Source of the DNA: Microcoleus sp. FACHB-672
Lineage (GTDB): Bacteria > Cyanobacteriota > Cyanobacteriia > Cyanobacteriales > Oscillatoriaceae
DNA: 64,000 nucleotides
Assembly: GCF_014695725.1 (NCBI RefSeq)
Contig: NZ_JACJOU010000033.1
Location: forward strand, 248,001 to 312,000
Reading direction: 5' to 3'
In this document: piece by piece, positions 27,985 through 35,823 of the stretch
Layout of the letters: the number at the start of each line of letters is the position of its first letter
How positions within the stretch are numbered: the stretch's first letter is position 1
Program-made: the position numbers and the translations under genes
Notes under the pieces: model-generated
The model's database searches: none
The model's input: the letters and a program-made list of their open reading frames with translations, nothing else
What the model was told of the DNA's origin: nothing

Positions 27985-28641
27985 GAATAGCCACGCAGGC
28001 ATGGTGCTGAGAATAAACAAGAAAGGCAGATTGCTGAAGCTGTAAATTCTCTGGTTCGTCAGACGTATTGACAAGGTTGACTACATCGAAGTTCTTTGGT
28101 AGCTGCGGCGGGTATCCTATTGACGACCTTGGATGCCGGTGCTTTGATGGAATGGACAGGTTTACTCTGGTCTTCAAGAAGGGTTCGCACCTCTTAAGGC
28201 GGTTCATCTGACTCAAGAGCCAGCAGAGGCTTTGCGGTATACGACTAGCGCTAAGTGAAAGTTGGCTCGTAATTTGATGAAGCGGAATTTGGATAGCGTT
28301 ACTGATCTAGAATGTCAAAAATATGTTCAGCGTTTGGGGCGACTCTGAAGGTAATTGGAAGGCCGACTACAGAACAATTTTGTACCATCTGGATACAGCC
28401 TATAGAAAAGCGTAAATTTAGGAGTTAAATGCTTACAGTTTTATTGACTTTAATGGTGTTTTAGAAAATAGCTGGGGTGTAATTGAGAGTTGGACGGTAG
28501 GGTAGCAGTAGGACAGGGAGCTGGACAGCTAAGAACATGAGACAATCAGAAATAGTTTGGATAAGTTTCAAACTGCATAAACTAAGTACGACTGCATAAG
28601 CTAGAACAGTAGTGACATTATTATTATTCAAAAAATAGCCA
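27985..28641. other. 657-bp region with apparent gene debris
   Basis: No intact gene. Plus-strand translation shows short protein-like stretches broken by stops and frame changes, such as VAAAGILLTTLDAGALMEW near 28095-28155 and, from an ATG near 28321, a 30-residue frame WGDSEGNWKADYRTILYHLD. I cannot name the parent gene. The end of the region is AT-rich and serves as upstream DNA for the next gene. Confidence 0.4.
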
Positions 28642-29142
28642 ATGAATAACAACCGCCTGCTTCAACTTGAGACCCTCCTAGAGATACTCCACGCTCAACA
28701 GGCTACCCTCGAACAAGAAGCACTGTTAACAACTGGTCTCCCAAAAACTCAAGCAGAGCAAAGACTGCTATTGGAAATAAAACCCAAGATTGAAGAGTAT
28801 AAGAAAGAGTATTGGCAAATTTTAGCGAGTCAAGCGGGTTCGCTAGCCATTCCTGAGCAGGAAGCGGAAGCCGCTATTATAGAAATTGTCGAGTTCGTCG
28901 GACAGGTTGAAGTGAATCAATCGGCTACTTATCCTGATGAGGTACTGCAAATTCTGCAGGAAATTCGGGATAAATTGAATCAGCCGGGAGCATCAGCCGC
29001 CGCCAAGCTTAAAGGGATAATTTCTTCTATTCCACCATTTGTAGGAGTTTCCTACGAAGCAGAGATAGATATGGAAAACTTTTTTCGCACCTATTTTCCA
29101 ACCTTTACTCATTTAATTAAAGGAGCAGCAACAAAAAAGTAG
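28642..29142 (+). CDS. helical adaptor-like protein near conflict-type genes, unrecognised
   Basis: 166 residues. Residues about 1-60 are a coiled coil (LLQLETLLEILHAQQATLEQE, LLLEIKPKIEEYKKEYW). The C-terminal ~60 residues (KLKGIISSIPPFVGVSYEAEIDMENFF then RTYFPTFTHLIKG) resemble a short module I have seen in cyanobacterial STAND/CHAT/peptidase-associated proteins. That makes it an effector-associated adaptor candidate. This is a resemblance, not a firm family call. It lies 20 bases upstream of the TPR-like gene, so it probably shares a transcript. Confidence 0.5.
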   Translation: MNNNRLLQLETLLEILHAQQATLEQEALLTTGLPKTQAEQRLLLEIKPKIEEYKKEYWQILASQAGSLAIPEQEAEAAIIEIVEFVGQVEVNQSATYPDEVLQILQEIRDKLNQPGASAAAKLKGIISSIPPFVGVSYEAEIDMENFFRTYFPTFTHLIKGAATKK

Positions 29143-29162
29143 CTACCCCCTCAAAACAGGGG

Positions 29163-30206
29163 GTGAAAATTACAAGACAGGTTCAGTCTGATTTCTTTAA
29201 AAACTTGATTTCCCAAGAAAATATAAGTAATACTGATTTTATTAGAAATTATCAATTGTTGATTGAAAAATCTATTGCTCAGTCTTCAAAATCTAACTAT
29301 CAAAGAGTAGTAGAGTTAATTGATGTTTGCGTACATAATAGTTTTTTAGATGAAAAAATTCGCTCAGAAGGGGTATTGAAGCAAGCTATCATATTTCAGG
29401 AAAATGGAGATATAAAAAATGCTCAAAAAGCACTTAAAATATATCAAAGCCTGAAGGGACAAAATTTGAGTAGAGAATACTACCTGTGCAAAGGCAAGCT
29501 GGTATCACAAATTACCAACAATCCAAAGACGCTAACTTCTTATTTAAAATTTTTAGAGCAACAAGACACATTTAAAAATTCAGATGCCAAGAAATCGCTC
29601 TCATCTTTATACTGGAGAGTAAGTGTCTTATGGCAAATGCAAGATTTTTATCAATCCGATCTCTACCTATCCATACATAGAAATTTCGTAGAAATTGGAA
29701 GCTATCAAAACGCCCACAATCATCAGTTAATTGGACTTTCAAATATTATAAAGCTGGCTGATGAACAAACTACAGTAAATAGCCACTTACTCAATAAATC
29801 ATTTGAGATGTTAATTCAGTCTTTTAGTGAGTATGGAGAGATCGAAAATTTTAAATGGCTAAATAAGTGTATTGCGTCAAATTTGCTTATGATGGCACTT
29901 ATTGATCATATAGGAAAAATGTTAATAAGATCTTACAAGAAAGTTTTTTACGTTAGAAAAATTTTTTATTTGTGTAAAATAGCTCCCAATGATGAGGCAA
30001 TCTCGGAAATAATTTCTGTAATCAGAAAAGCATTTCCAGATGTGTTTGAAATTTTATTTACACAAAAAATTTCAGAGGTGATTAGAAAACACTCATTAAG
30101 CGATATTTTGAGAGAAATTTATTTACAAGTTGAACATGAGTTTATAGATATTACATTAGAACAAGAAATCGACATTTTAAGTTTATATAAATATCTGGTA
30201 CTGTAA
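29163..30206 (+). CDS. TPR-like helical protein, unrecognised
   Basis: 347 residues, low-GC relative to housekeeping neighbours. It is entirely helical, with TPR-like pairs (LKQAIIFQENGDIKNAQKALKIYQ; SREYYLCKGKLVS). There is no signal peptide or membrane segment. The GTG start is awkward: an AGGGGG run abuts it and pairs with CCCCCT 7 bases upstream, forming a hairpin over the initiation site. It sits 51 bases before the radical SAM gene in the same direction. Alternative: a start further downstream. Confidence 0.5.
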   Translation: MKITRQVQSDFFKNLISQENISNTDFIRNYQLLIEKSIAQSSKSNYQRVVELIDVCVHNSFLDEKIRSEGVLKQAIIFQENGDIKNAQKALKIYQSLKGQNLSREYYLCKGKLVSQITNNPKTLTSYLKFLEQQDTFKNSDAKKSLSSLYWRVSVLWQMQDFYQSDLYLSIHRNFVEIGSYQNAHNHQLIGLSNIIKLADEQTTVNSHLLNKSFEMLIQSFSEYGEIENFKWLNKCIASNLLMMALIDHIGKMLIRSYKKVFYVRKIFYLCKIAPNDEAISEIISVIRKAFPDVFEILFTQKISEVIRKHSLSDILREIYLQVEHEFIDITLEQEIDILSLYKYLVL

Positions 30207-30257
30207 GGCAACTGTACAATAAAAAGTAGAATTGTAGTTTCGGCTGAAGAAAAGCTT

Positions 30258-31405
30258 ATGATTTCAGGAAAGCTCGATATAATTTGGAATATTTCTCTAG
30301 TCTGCCCCTGGAATTGCCAGTTTTGTTGTACTGATGCTGCATATGTTAGACAAACTGGAACCTCAATTATAATAAGGGAATTTGGATTAGGTCAGCAAAG
30401 AAATTTAGATATTCACGATATTAATTATTCTGAGCCTGCATTAAGGAAACTTATAGAAATAGGAATAAAACCAAACGTTTTTGACATAGCTTTGCAAGAT
30501 CGTCAAAGTCGAGGTCTTGAGTTGACTTACGAGCAGAAAATCAAATTAATCAATAACATCTTACCTCTGTCTGCTGAAATTGATTTTTCAGGAGGAGATC
30601 CCTTGGCTTGCTACGAAAATTTTTTGGTTATGCAGGAAGCAAAAAAATATTTGGCAGAAAAAATATAGCCGTTACAGCTACAGGAGCAAGCATAAGCAGA
30701 TATTCCTTGTCAGATATAGCTTCAACAATTGGCACATTTGAGTTTACGTTTGACGAACCACCCAATACAAATCCTGTTAATAGACCCTTGGGTTATAACT
30801 CTGCTAATCTAAGCATGATCAAAAAGTTAAGTGGACTAAATTTAAAAACTAAAGCACAGATGCCATTACATTGCGGCAATTTAGAGATTTCACATATTCA
30901 CCTGCTTTATAATTCCTTGCATGAAGCTGAGGTTGATGAACTTTTACTAATGCGAGTATTTCCCGTTGGTAGGGGTATTCAAGAGTATAAGAATGATATT
31001 CAACGTGAGGATTATCTTAGAGCTATTGATCAGTTCAGAAAATTAGAAACCCGCTTGAATTATCCAAAAGTAAAAATTCAGTGTGCATTAAAACACCTCG
31101 AACAGGCTGAACACTCGAAGAATCCCTGTGATCTGATGCAGAATTCATTTGGGATAAATCCTCGCGGAACTCTTCTACTCAGTGCATGGGCGACTAATTC
31201 TAGAGGTGAGGCTTTAGATGATGCCTTCGTTTTAGGAAATATCAGTGAAACTCCTCTTGAGCTATTGATACAAAGCAAAAAGGCTAAAGAATACTCTGTA
31301 AAATTAGATCATAATTGGGGACACTGCAAAATTTTTTCCTTTTTGTTTTCTAATCCAAAATCTTCGGAAGCTTTATTTGAAAAACAAGATCCACTGTATA
31401 TTTAA
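30258..31405 (+). pseudogene. radical SAM enzyme with SPASM-like tail, single-base frameshift
   Basis: The first frame (30258-30668) has the iron-sulfur motif CPWNCQFC (CxxxCxxC) near residues 16-23 and FSGGDPLACYENF, the GGDP SAM-binding region. It stops at TAG 30666. The next frame continues the same protein without loss: shifting back one base at the A-run 30658-30663 gives AEKNIAVTATGASIS and runs to 31405. The rejoined protein is ~382 residues with Cys residues in NPCDLM and GHCKIF, suggesting a SPASM-like auxiliary cluster. The break may be a deletion, a sequencing error or programmed slippage on AAAAAA. The substrate is unknown. Confidence 0.7.
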
Positions 31406-31478
31406 TTTATAAATTCTGTATATTTAATTCATAACTTCATTGGTTGCATCTTAATTACTTGGTAGGAGTGATCGCCGG

Positions 31479-31897
31479 ATGATTTATATCTCACATTCTT
31501 CAATAATAAATTATAGAAATTTTCTTTATGAACCACTACTTTCTTCTCATATTGGTAAGATTTACAAATTTGTTTTGCCACATAATGAAGATAGTGGCGA
31601 ACTATTTAAAACTAAGAAATTTTTTGAGTCAGGTGAGTGTAAGCTTATATTAGCTGAAGTTTATTTACCTCTATTGGTCAAGGAATTGAGCTTGGCTGGG
31701 CTGAATTTTTGGCAATACCTATTGTTTGTTTCTTTAAACAAGGTTCTAGTATAAGCAGTTCACTAACATGCATTTCTACCGACTTAATAGAATATAAAGA
31801 TATTGACGATATGATTAACAAAATTACAATTTGCCTAAATGCTTCTGCTTTTAACTGCAAACCATGTTCACGAGCAACAAATAGACTCTCCATGTAA
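31479..31897 (+). pseudogene. nucleoside 2-deoxyribosyltransferase-fold protein, frameshifted
   Basis: The N-terminal frame gives MIYISHSSIINYRNFLYEPLL (split here), KFVLPH and ILAEV; it breaks near 31669-31672. Another frame then continues with GQGIELGWAEFLAIPIVCFFKQGS and ends at 31897. One extra T would restore the expected PS-GQGIELGWA motif with the catalytic-type Glu. The rejoined ~139-residue protein has the Rossmann-like fold of deoxyribosyltransferases and the related SLOG-type nucleotide-processing proteins. It is the last gene of the row with the adaptor, TPR and radical SAM genes. Confidence 0.65.
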
Positions 31898-32061
31898 AAT
31901 CGTAGATAGAGAGAACGCTTTTCACAGTAAGTAGCAGGGAGAGCGATGCTTGCACTCGTCCTTCGCCCATCAACGCCTCATTAAAATATGTTTGCCGAAC
32001 GCTCTTGTAGCAATATTCTATTAACCCTTTTTACAAAACTAAGAAGCTTTATTGAAATTTG

Positions 32062-32748
32062 TTACTTATGAGCAAATAACTTAGGTTGCTCCACCGGCTC
32101 TTCAGTTCCTAAATAAATTGTGCGCGTTCCTTTGGGAACATGAATCCAGCCTAAATCCTTAAGCCGATGCTTTAAATTCGAGATCGTTACGCCAAGTTCA
32201 TCAGCCATTGCGTACAAATCAGACCACCGCGTTAAATTTCGCCCTTCTCGTTTCTCTTCTAAAATGGAGCAGGGCATTAGCAAACAGGAGGCAAAATATT
32301 GCGCCTGCCACTCAATCGATTCAATTTTAGATTGATTGCTCGAACCCCGGCAGACAAAAGGCTCTACCGGCTCTACCGGCTCCAAATCTAACCCCAATTC
32401 TAACTGCTTCACCACCCCATCCACTTCATCATGATTAATGTGAAGCACCCAATGACCGATTTCATGAGCAATGGTGGATTCTTGAAACCCTTGGGGCAAA
32501 TTCAAAATGTCTTCATTAATCTCAATTTGCCGCAATGAGGGCAGAATCCGGGCTGCGATCGCCCCTTCCTCATCGGGGGGGATGCAGTCCCAAACCACCC
32601 CTAAATCCAGAAAATCAGCCACCAAACTCGCCTCAAAAGGCCATTTGGGAGTAAAATTCGGCGTCAAATCCATCCGCCTCAGCAAGTCATTCGCCCGACG
32701 CTCAATTTCTGCCTTGGAATAGAAGCGATACGGTTTGAATAGACTCAC
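32062..32748 (-). CDS. ImmA/IrrE-type metallopeptidase
   Basis: 228 residues with the zinc-peptidase motif HEIGH at 95-99 (STIAHEIGHWVLHINHDEVD) and a conserved downstream Gln/Ala helix (WQAQYFASCLLMP). Such proteins cleave or inactivate a partner XRE repressor, as ImmA does with ImmR and IrrE with DdrO. The gene starts 2 bases after the XRE gene stop on the same strand, the classical pairing. The C-terminal ~70 residues look like a small helix-turn-helix segment (YAMADELGVTISNLKHRL). Confidence 0.88.
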   Translation of the reverse strand: MSLFKPYRFYSKAEIERRANDLLRRMDLTPNFTPKWPFEASLVADFLDLGVVWDCIPPDEEGAIAARILPSLRQIEINEDILNLPQGFQESTIAHEIGHWVLHINHDEVDGVVKQLELGLDLEPVEPVEPFVCRGSSNQSKIESIEWQAQYFASCLLMPCSILEEKREGRNLTRWSDLYAMADELGVTISNLKHRLKDLGWIHVPKGTRTIYLGTEEPVEQPKLFAHK

Positions 32749-32750
32749 AA

Positions 32751-33101
32751 TTACTCGCCCCCGTTATCTGCCTGCGTCGCTGCCTGGAACACTTGTTGAG
32801 CAAAATCAGGATTTTCCCGCATCCGGCGGAACAGAACTGACATATCTTTGTAATTCTGCTTGAGAAAATCCTCGTCCCCTTGGGGAATCCGACCGGCCAG
32901 GAAAATTAACTCTTCCTCGTTTAAATCCAGATTCCGTGCCAAAGAGCGAATCACGTCTTCCTTCGGGGCATAATCACCCCGATCATTCTCCAGCTTGGAT
33001 AGGTATGTAAAATCCAGCGAGAGTAACTTAGCGAGCTGTCTCTGGCTGTATCCCTTCGCTTTACGCGCATTCAGGATCAACTGTCCAAACGTCTTGTTCA
33101 C
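32751..33101 (-). CDS. XRE-family transcriptional regulator
   Basis: 116 residues with an N-terminal helix-turn-helix at about 6-62 (ILNARKAKGYSQRQLAKLLSLDFTYLSKLE). It is the first gene of a two-gene unit with the ImmA-like peptidase. Three similar 17-bp operator-like sites lie 41-119 bases upstream of its start, suggesting autoregulation and peptidase-triggered derepression. Confidence 0.88.
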   Translation of the reverse strand: MNKTFGQLILNARKAKGYSQRQLAKLLSLDFTYLSKLENDRGDYAPKEDVIRSLARNLDLNEEELIFLAGRIPQGDEDFLKQNYKDMSVLFRRMRENPDFAQQVFQAATQADNGGE

Positions 33102-33141
33102 ATCTTCTCTTTTTCTTACTGCATCTGCATTCTACGCAAAT

Positions 33142-33220
33142 TTGAATAAAAAATCAACAGCGCCCTTGACGAAAAAATCAACTGTGCGTTAGGATAAGCG
33201 TAGTTGACGAGAAAATCAAC
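33142..33220. promoter_or_regulatory. three operator-like repeats upstream of the XRE gene
   Basis: Three 17-bp copies of TTGA-N9-TCAAC: 33142-33158 (TTGAATAAAAAATCAAC), 33166-33182 (TTGACGAAAAAATCAAC) and 33204-33220 (TTGACGAGAAAATCAAC). Each has TTGA/TCAA dyad ends. They lie between the divergent XRE gene and the plus-strand gene at 33427 and are good candidates for binding sites of the XRE protein. Confidence 0.7.
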
Positions 33221-33426
33221 GCAACGACAGTACCAGTGGAGTAATAACCCAAAATCAAATCGCTCAAGACTCTATATATAGTGTAGCCAAAATTTCACCG
33301 GACACAAAGCGCAGCACGCGGGGTGGAGACGCAATCAGTTGCAGAAGCGTCGGCGCTGTGCCCCATCCATGAATCAACAGTGTCACGGCACACGGAGAAG
33401 TCCCCAACTCTTTTGGGAGAATCACA

Positions 33427-33807
33427 ATGCTCAAAACTTGGACAGATACTCACTACAAACTGGCTGAGAGCGACTGGCTTTATATCGCCAAGCACGACCA
33501 ACAAAGTTCAGCTTCTCTCGTTTGTCCTGGCTATGCACGGGATGGACAAGGCTTCAGCATCCACTTCACCGTAGCCCACATTGAGCTGCTAGAGCAATTA
33601 ACTGAAGTGTTGCGCGACATCCAATCTCAGTCAGCAACCGCAACTGAACACAGCCAGCCCGCAGTTGAGATGTATGCAGAGCAACGGGTGCGTGCTGCAA
33701 CTGAACAAGCAATCGGCGTCGGTGCCGGCAGCGAATATGCAGCGCATCCAAAGCCGGTGTCAACCCATCAACCTCTGGTTTCTTACCCAGTCGGGCGCGA
33801 AAAGTAA
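33427..33807 (+). CDS. hypothetical protein, unrecognised
   Basis: 126 residues with GGGAG just upstream of the ATG. The first ~70 residues look folded (DWLYIAKHDQQSSASLVCPGY, FSIHFTVAHIELLEQLTEVL); the rest is low-complexity and Gln/Ala/Pro-rich. It is divergent from the XRE/ImmA pair across the operator-like repeats, so it may belong to their regulon. No family is recognised. Confidence 0.5.
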   Translation: MLKTWTDTHYKLAESDWLYIAKHDQQSSASLVCPGYARDGQGFSIHFTVAHIELLEQLTEVLRDIQSQSATATEHSQPAVEMYAEQRVRAATEQAIGVGAGSEYAAHPKPVSTHQPLVSYPVGREK

Positions 33808-33892
33808 CCAATTGCGAGCGAGTGAAGAACAAATGGCGAATCAAGCTCGAAATAAACAGCAAACAACTAACAATAAACTAGGAACTGAATTT

Positions 33893-34630
33893 ATGTCTGA
33901 ACATCCTAAACTTTCCGTCTTTGGTTGCAAACCGGCTGATGCAATTATTGTCCCAGAACTTCCCCTGTCAGTCCGTAATAATTGCCAGTCTGGGCGCTGG
34001 ACAATTGGCGATGAGGAGTATGGTTCTAAGCTGGCGATGACCATTTTAAAATTTAGCAAATTCTTCGGCAGCCTCGGTCAAACTCATCATACACTTTGGG
34101 GACAAATTTGGTTTGTTGCGGAAGCCGGCGATATGCCTCAAGGCGTCGTCATGTGTACCTATATTAAAGGCCGCTCATTGAGCGATTTCAATCGCAAAGT
34201 TACAGAAATTATGGCGCGGGGCATTGAGCCGGCAGAAGGCATTTTTGTGCCCGATTTCGTTAAGCACTCCGGTCAAAAGCCAGATGAAACCGGCATTTTA
34301 AAACCGATTAATTACTATTCCCTGAAATGGGAATGGTACGAGCGCGGCGCGAAATTCCCGAATGTTTCTGATCCGCTGCTCAAACAGCTAGATGCCACTT
34401 CAGATAAAGCATGGAGCCGGCTCGATCAAGTCGCAGTCGCCCTGGAAGATGAAAACAATCAAGCCCGCTTGCTAGATCTGGAAGGCACAAAACTCATGGC
34501 TTGTCTGGATCACTTACCGCCCCATGAAATTGTCCGCTTAATGGCAGCTCATGCCAATGGAAATGGTACTAGCGAAATGCTGCTGCCCCATAATAACGCC
34601 AGTGAAATGGAAGCAAGCATCGTTAACTAA
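33893..34630 (+). CDS. conserved-looking hypothetical protein, unrecognised
   Basis: 245 residues from ATG 33893, which has AGGA 10 bases upstream; the frame is open further up (ATG 33833), and that start is possible. It is an alpha/beta protein with segments FSKFFGSLGQTHHTLWGQIWFVAEAG (split in two) and KPINYYSLKWEWYERG. There is no signal peptide or membrane helix. It follows the 126-residue gene by ~85 bases and may be in the same transcript. I do not recognise a function. Confidence 0.6.
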   Translation: MSEHPKLSVFGCKPADAIIVPELPLSVRNNCQSGRWTIGDEEYGSKLAMTILKFSKFFGSLGQTHHTLWGQIWFVAEAGDMPQGVVMCTYIKGRSLSDFNRKVTEIMARGIEPAEGIFVPDFVKHSGQKPDETGILKPINYYSLKWEWYERGAKFPNVSDPLLKQLDATSDKAWSRLDQVAVALEDENNQARLLDLEGTKLMACLDHLPPHEIVRLMAAHANGNGTSEMLLPHNNASEMEASIVN

Positions 34631-34760
34631 CCGAATCAGTCTGGATGATGTCCCCTGCTACCATCCAGACTTGCACTTGTTGGACTTTGTATAGATAGAA
34701 ATAGGAACGGTATCAACTAATACCAAGCAACTGGGTAAGTGCGGCTTATTTACTGCCGGC

Positions 34761-34821
34761 ATAGGTAATGGGTAATAGGTAATGGAGATCACCATTACCC
34801 ATTACTGATTACCGATTACCC
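34761..34821. repeat. GGTAAT-type dispersed repeat with stem-loop
   Basis: The stretch consists of variants of GGTAATGGGTAAT followed by their complement (CCATTACCCATTAC), forming a long imperfect hairpin. This is the style of short tandem GGTAAT repeats seen between genes in filamentous cyanobacteria. It lies between the two hypothetical genes. Confidence 0.6.
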
Positions 34822-34905
34822 GGTTATTCCAATTCTATCTAAGCCAAAGGCAAAAGTGCTACAAAGCCGGTTTCAGTTTTTCAGCAATCTTTAACTGTAA
34901 TAGCC

Positions 34906-35199
34906 ATGAGAACCAATCCCACAAACCGACTGAGTGAAATCGTCATCAACGCTCAACTGGAAATTGGTGACGCTTTAAGCCAAGACACGCTAGAGCATCT
35001 AGAGGATCTCAATGAAGATTTAGTCTATGTGTCTCAATCCATCGAGCAAGCACAAGCTCGTTTTGCAAAGGTACTCGCAGAAAATCGGCAGATGAAGGCA
35101 TTTCTGCTGCAAACGGTGAAAGACTGCTGGTGTGTCGAAGGCAACCGCTGCGCCCGGTGTCAAAACACTCTGATCACTCTCAGCCATTTCGAGGTTTAG
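34906..35199 (+). CDS. small helical protein with Cys cluster, unrecognised
   Basis: 97 residues: a coiled-coil-like body (LEHLEDLNEDLVYVSQSIEQAQARF) and a C-terminal CWCVEGNRCARC motif whose four Cys residues could bind zinc or form disulfides. No family is recognised. Confidence 0.5.
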   Translation: MRTNPTNRLSEIVINAQLEIGDALSQDTLEHLEDLNEDLVYVSQSIEQAQARFAKVLAENRQMKAFLLQTVKDCWCVEGNRCARCQNTLITLSHFEV

Positions 35200-35823
35200 A
35201 AAATTTTAGGGCTAGGCAAAGGTTAGAGAATTTGCAAATATATTTTGCCGGCAGCGTTTAACATCACAAATAAAATTGCCGTCTAATCGGGGCGTAAAGA
35301 AATACGCCCCTACAGCTATTGGGAAATTTGCGGAAACTTACGATAAGAACGAGCAGTTAAAAGCTTTAACCGCATATCGATGATTGATTCCTCTTTTTAA
35401 TTTGTTTAAAAATAATTATTCATACAAATTTATTTTTTGGAAGTCTCTTCAAGATTACGCTTTAAATTCTCCGGTTAAACGTACACTATTTAAACCTAAA
35501 TCTTGTTAATTACCGAACTCGACTGAAGCAGGTGCCGGCAAATTATTCTCATGAACCCGTGTAGAGAAATCTTCCAGATGCCTCTATTACAGGCAGAATT
35601 AATAGTAAATTAGGCATACAGACGTGCTGAGATACCTCGTCCTAAAATTTACAGTTGTTAACAATTTTAAAAAATTTGTTGAAGATTTTAAAATTCGCTT
35701 TCAACAAACCGACTTCTAGAGCATGATTTAAGCAGACATTGTGCGACAACTTTTGGTTTAAAGGCTTTCTGGCCGGCTCATCATTAAGCATTCTTAACAT
35801 TCTGTTAAGTATCCACACCTACC
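35200..35823. other. 624-bp intergenic region with one hairpin
   Basis: AT-rich and without a convincing gene. GGGGCGTA (35289-35296) pairs with TACGCCCC (35303-35310), a copy of the GTAGGGGCG-type hairpin also found near 40640. The remainder is presumed to be promoter and leader of the CBS-kinase gene. Confidence 0.5.

Noticed and set aside
30258-31405. Prokaryotic viperin
   Set aside because: It has a CxxxCxxC motif, but the surrounding sequence (CPWNCQFCC) lacks the viperin-type motif and the C-terminal Cys pattern looks SPASM-like.
33665-33892. Long overlap of the 33893 gene with the 33427 gene
   Set aside because: The open frame is a by-product; the internal start at 33893 has the better ribosome binding site.
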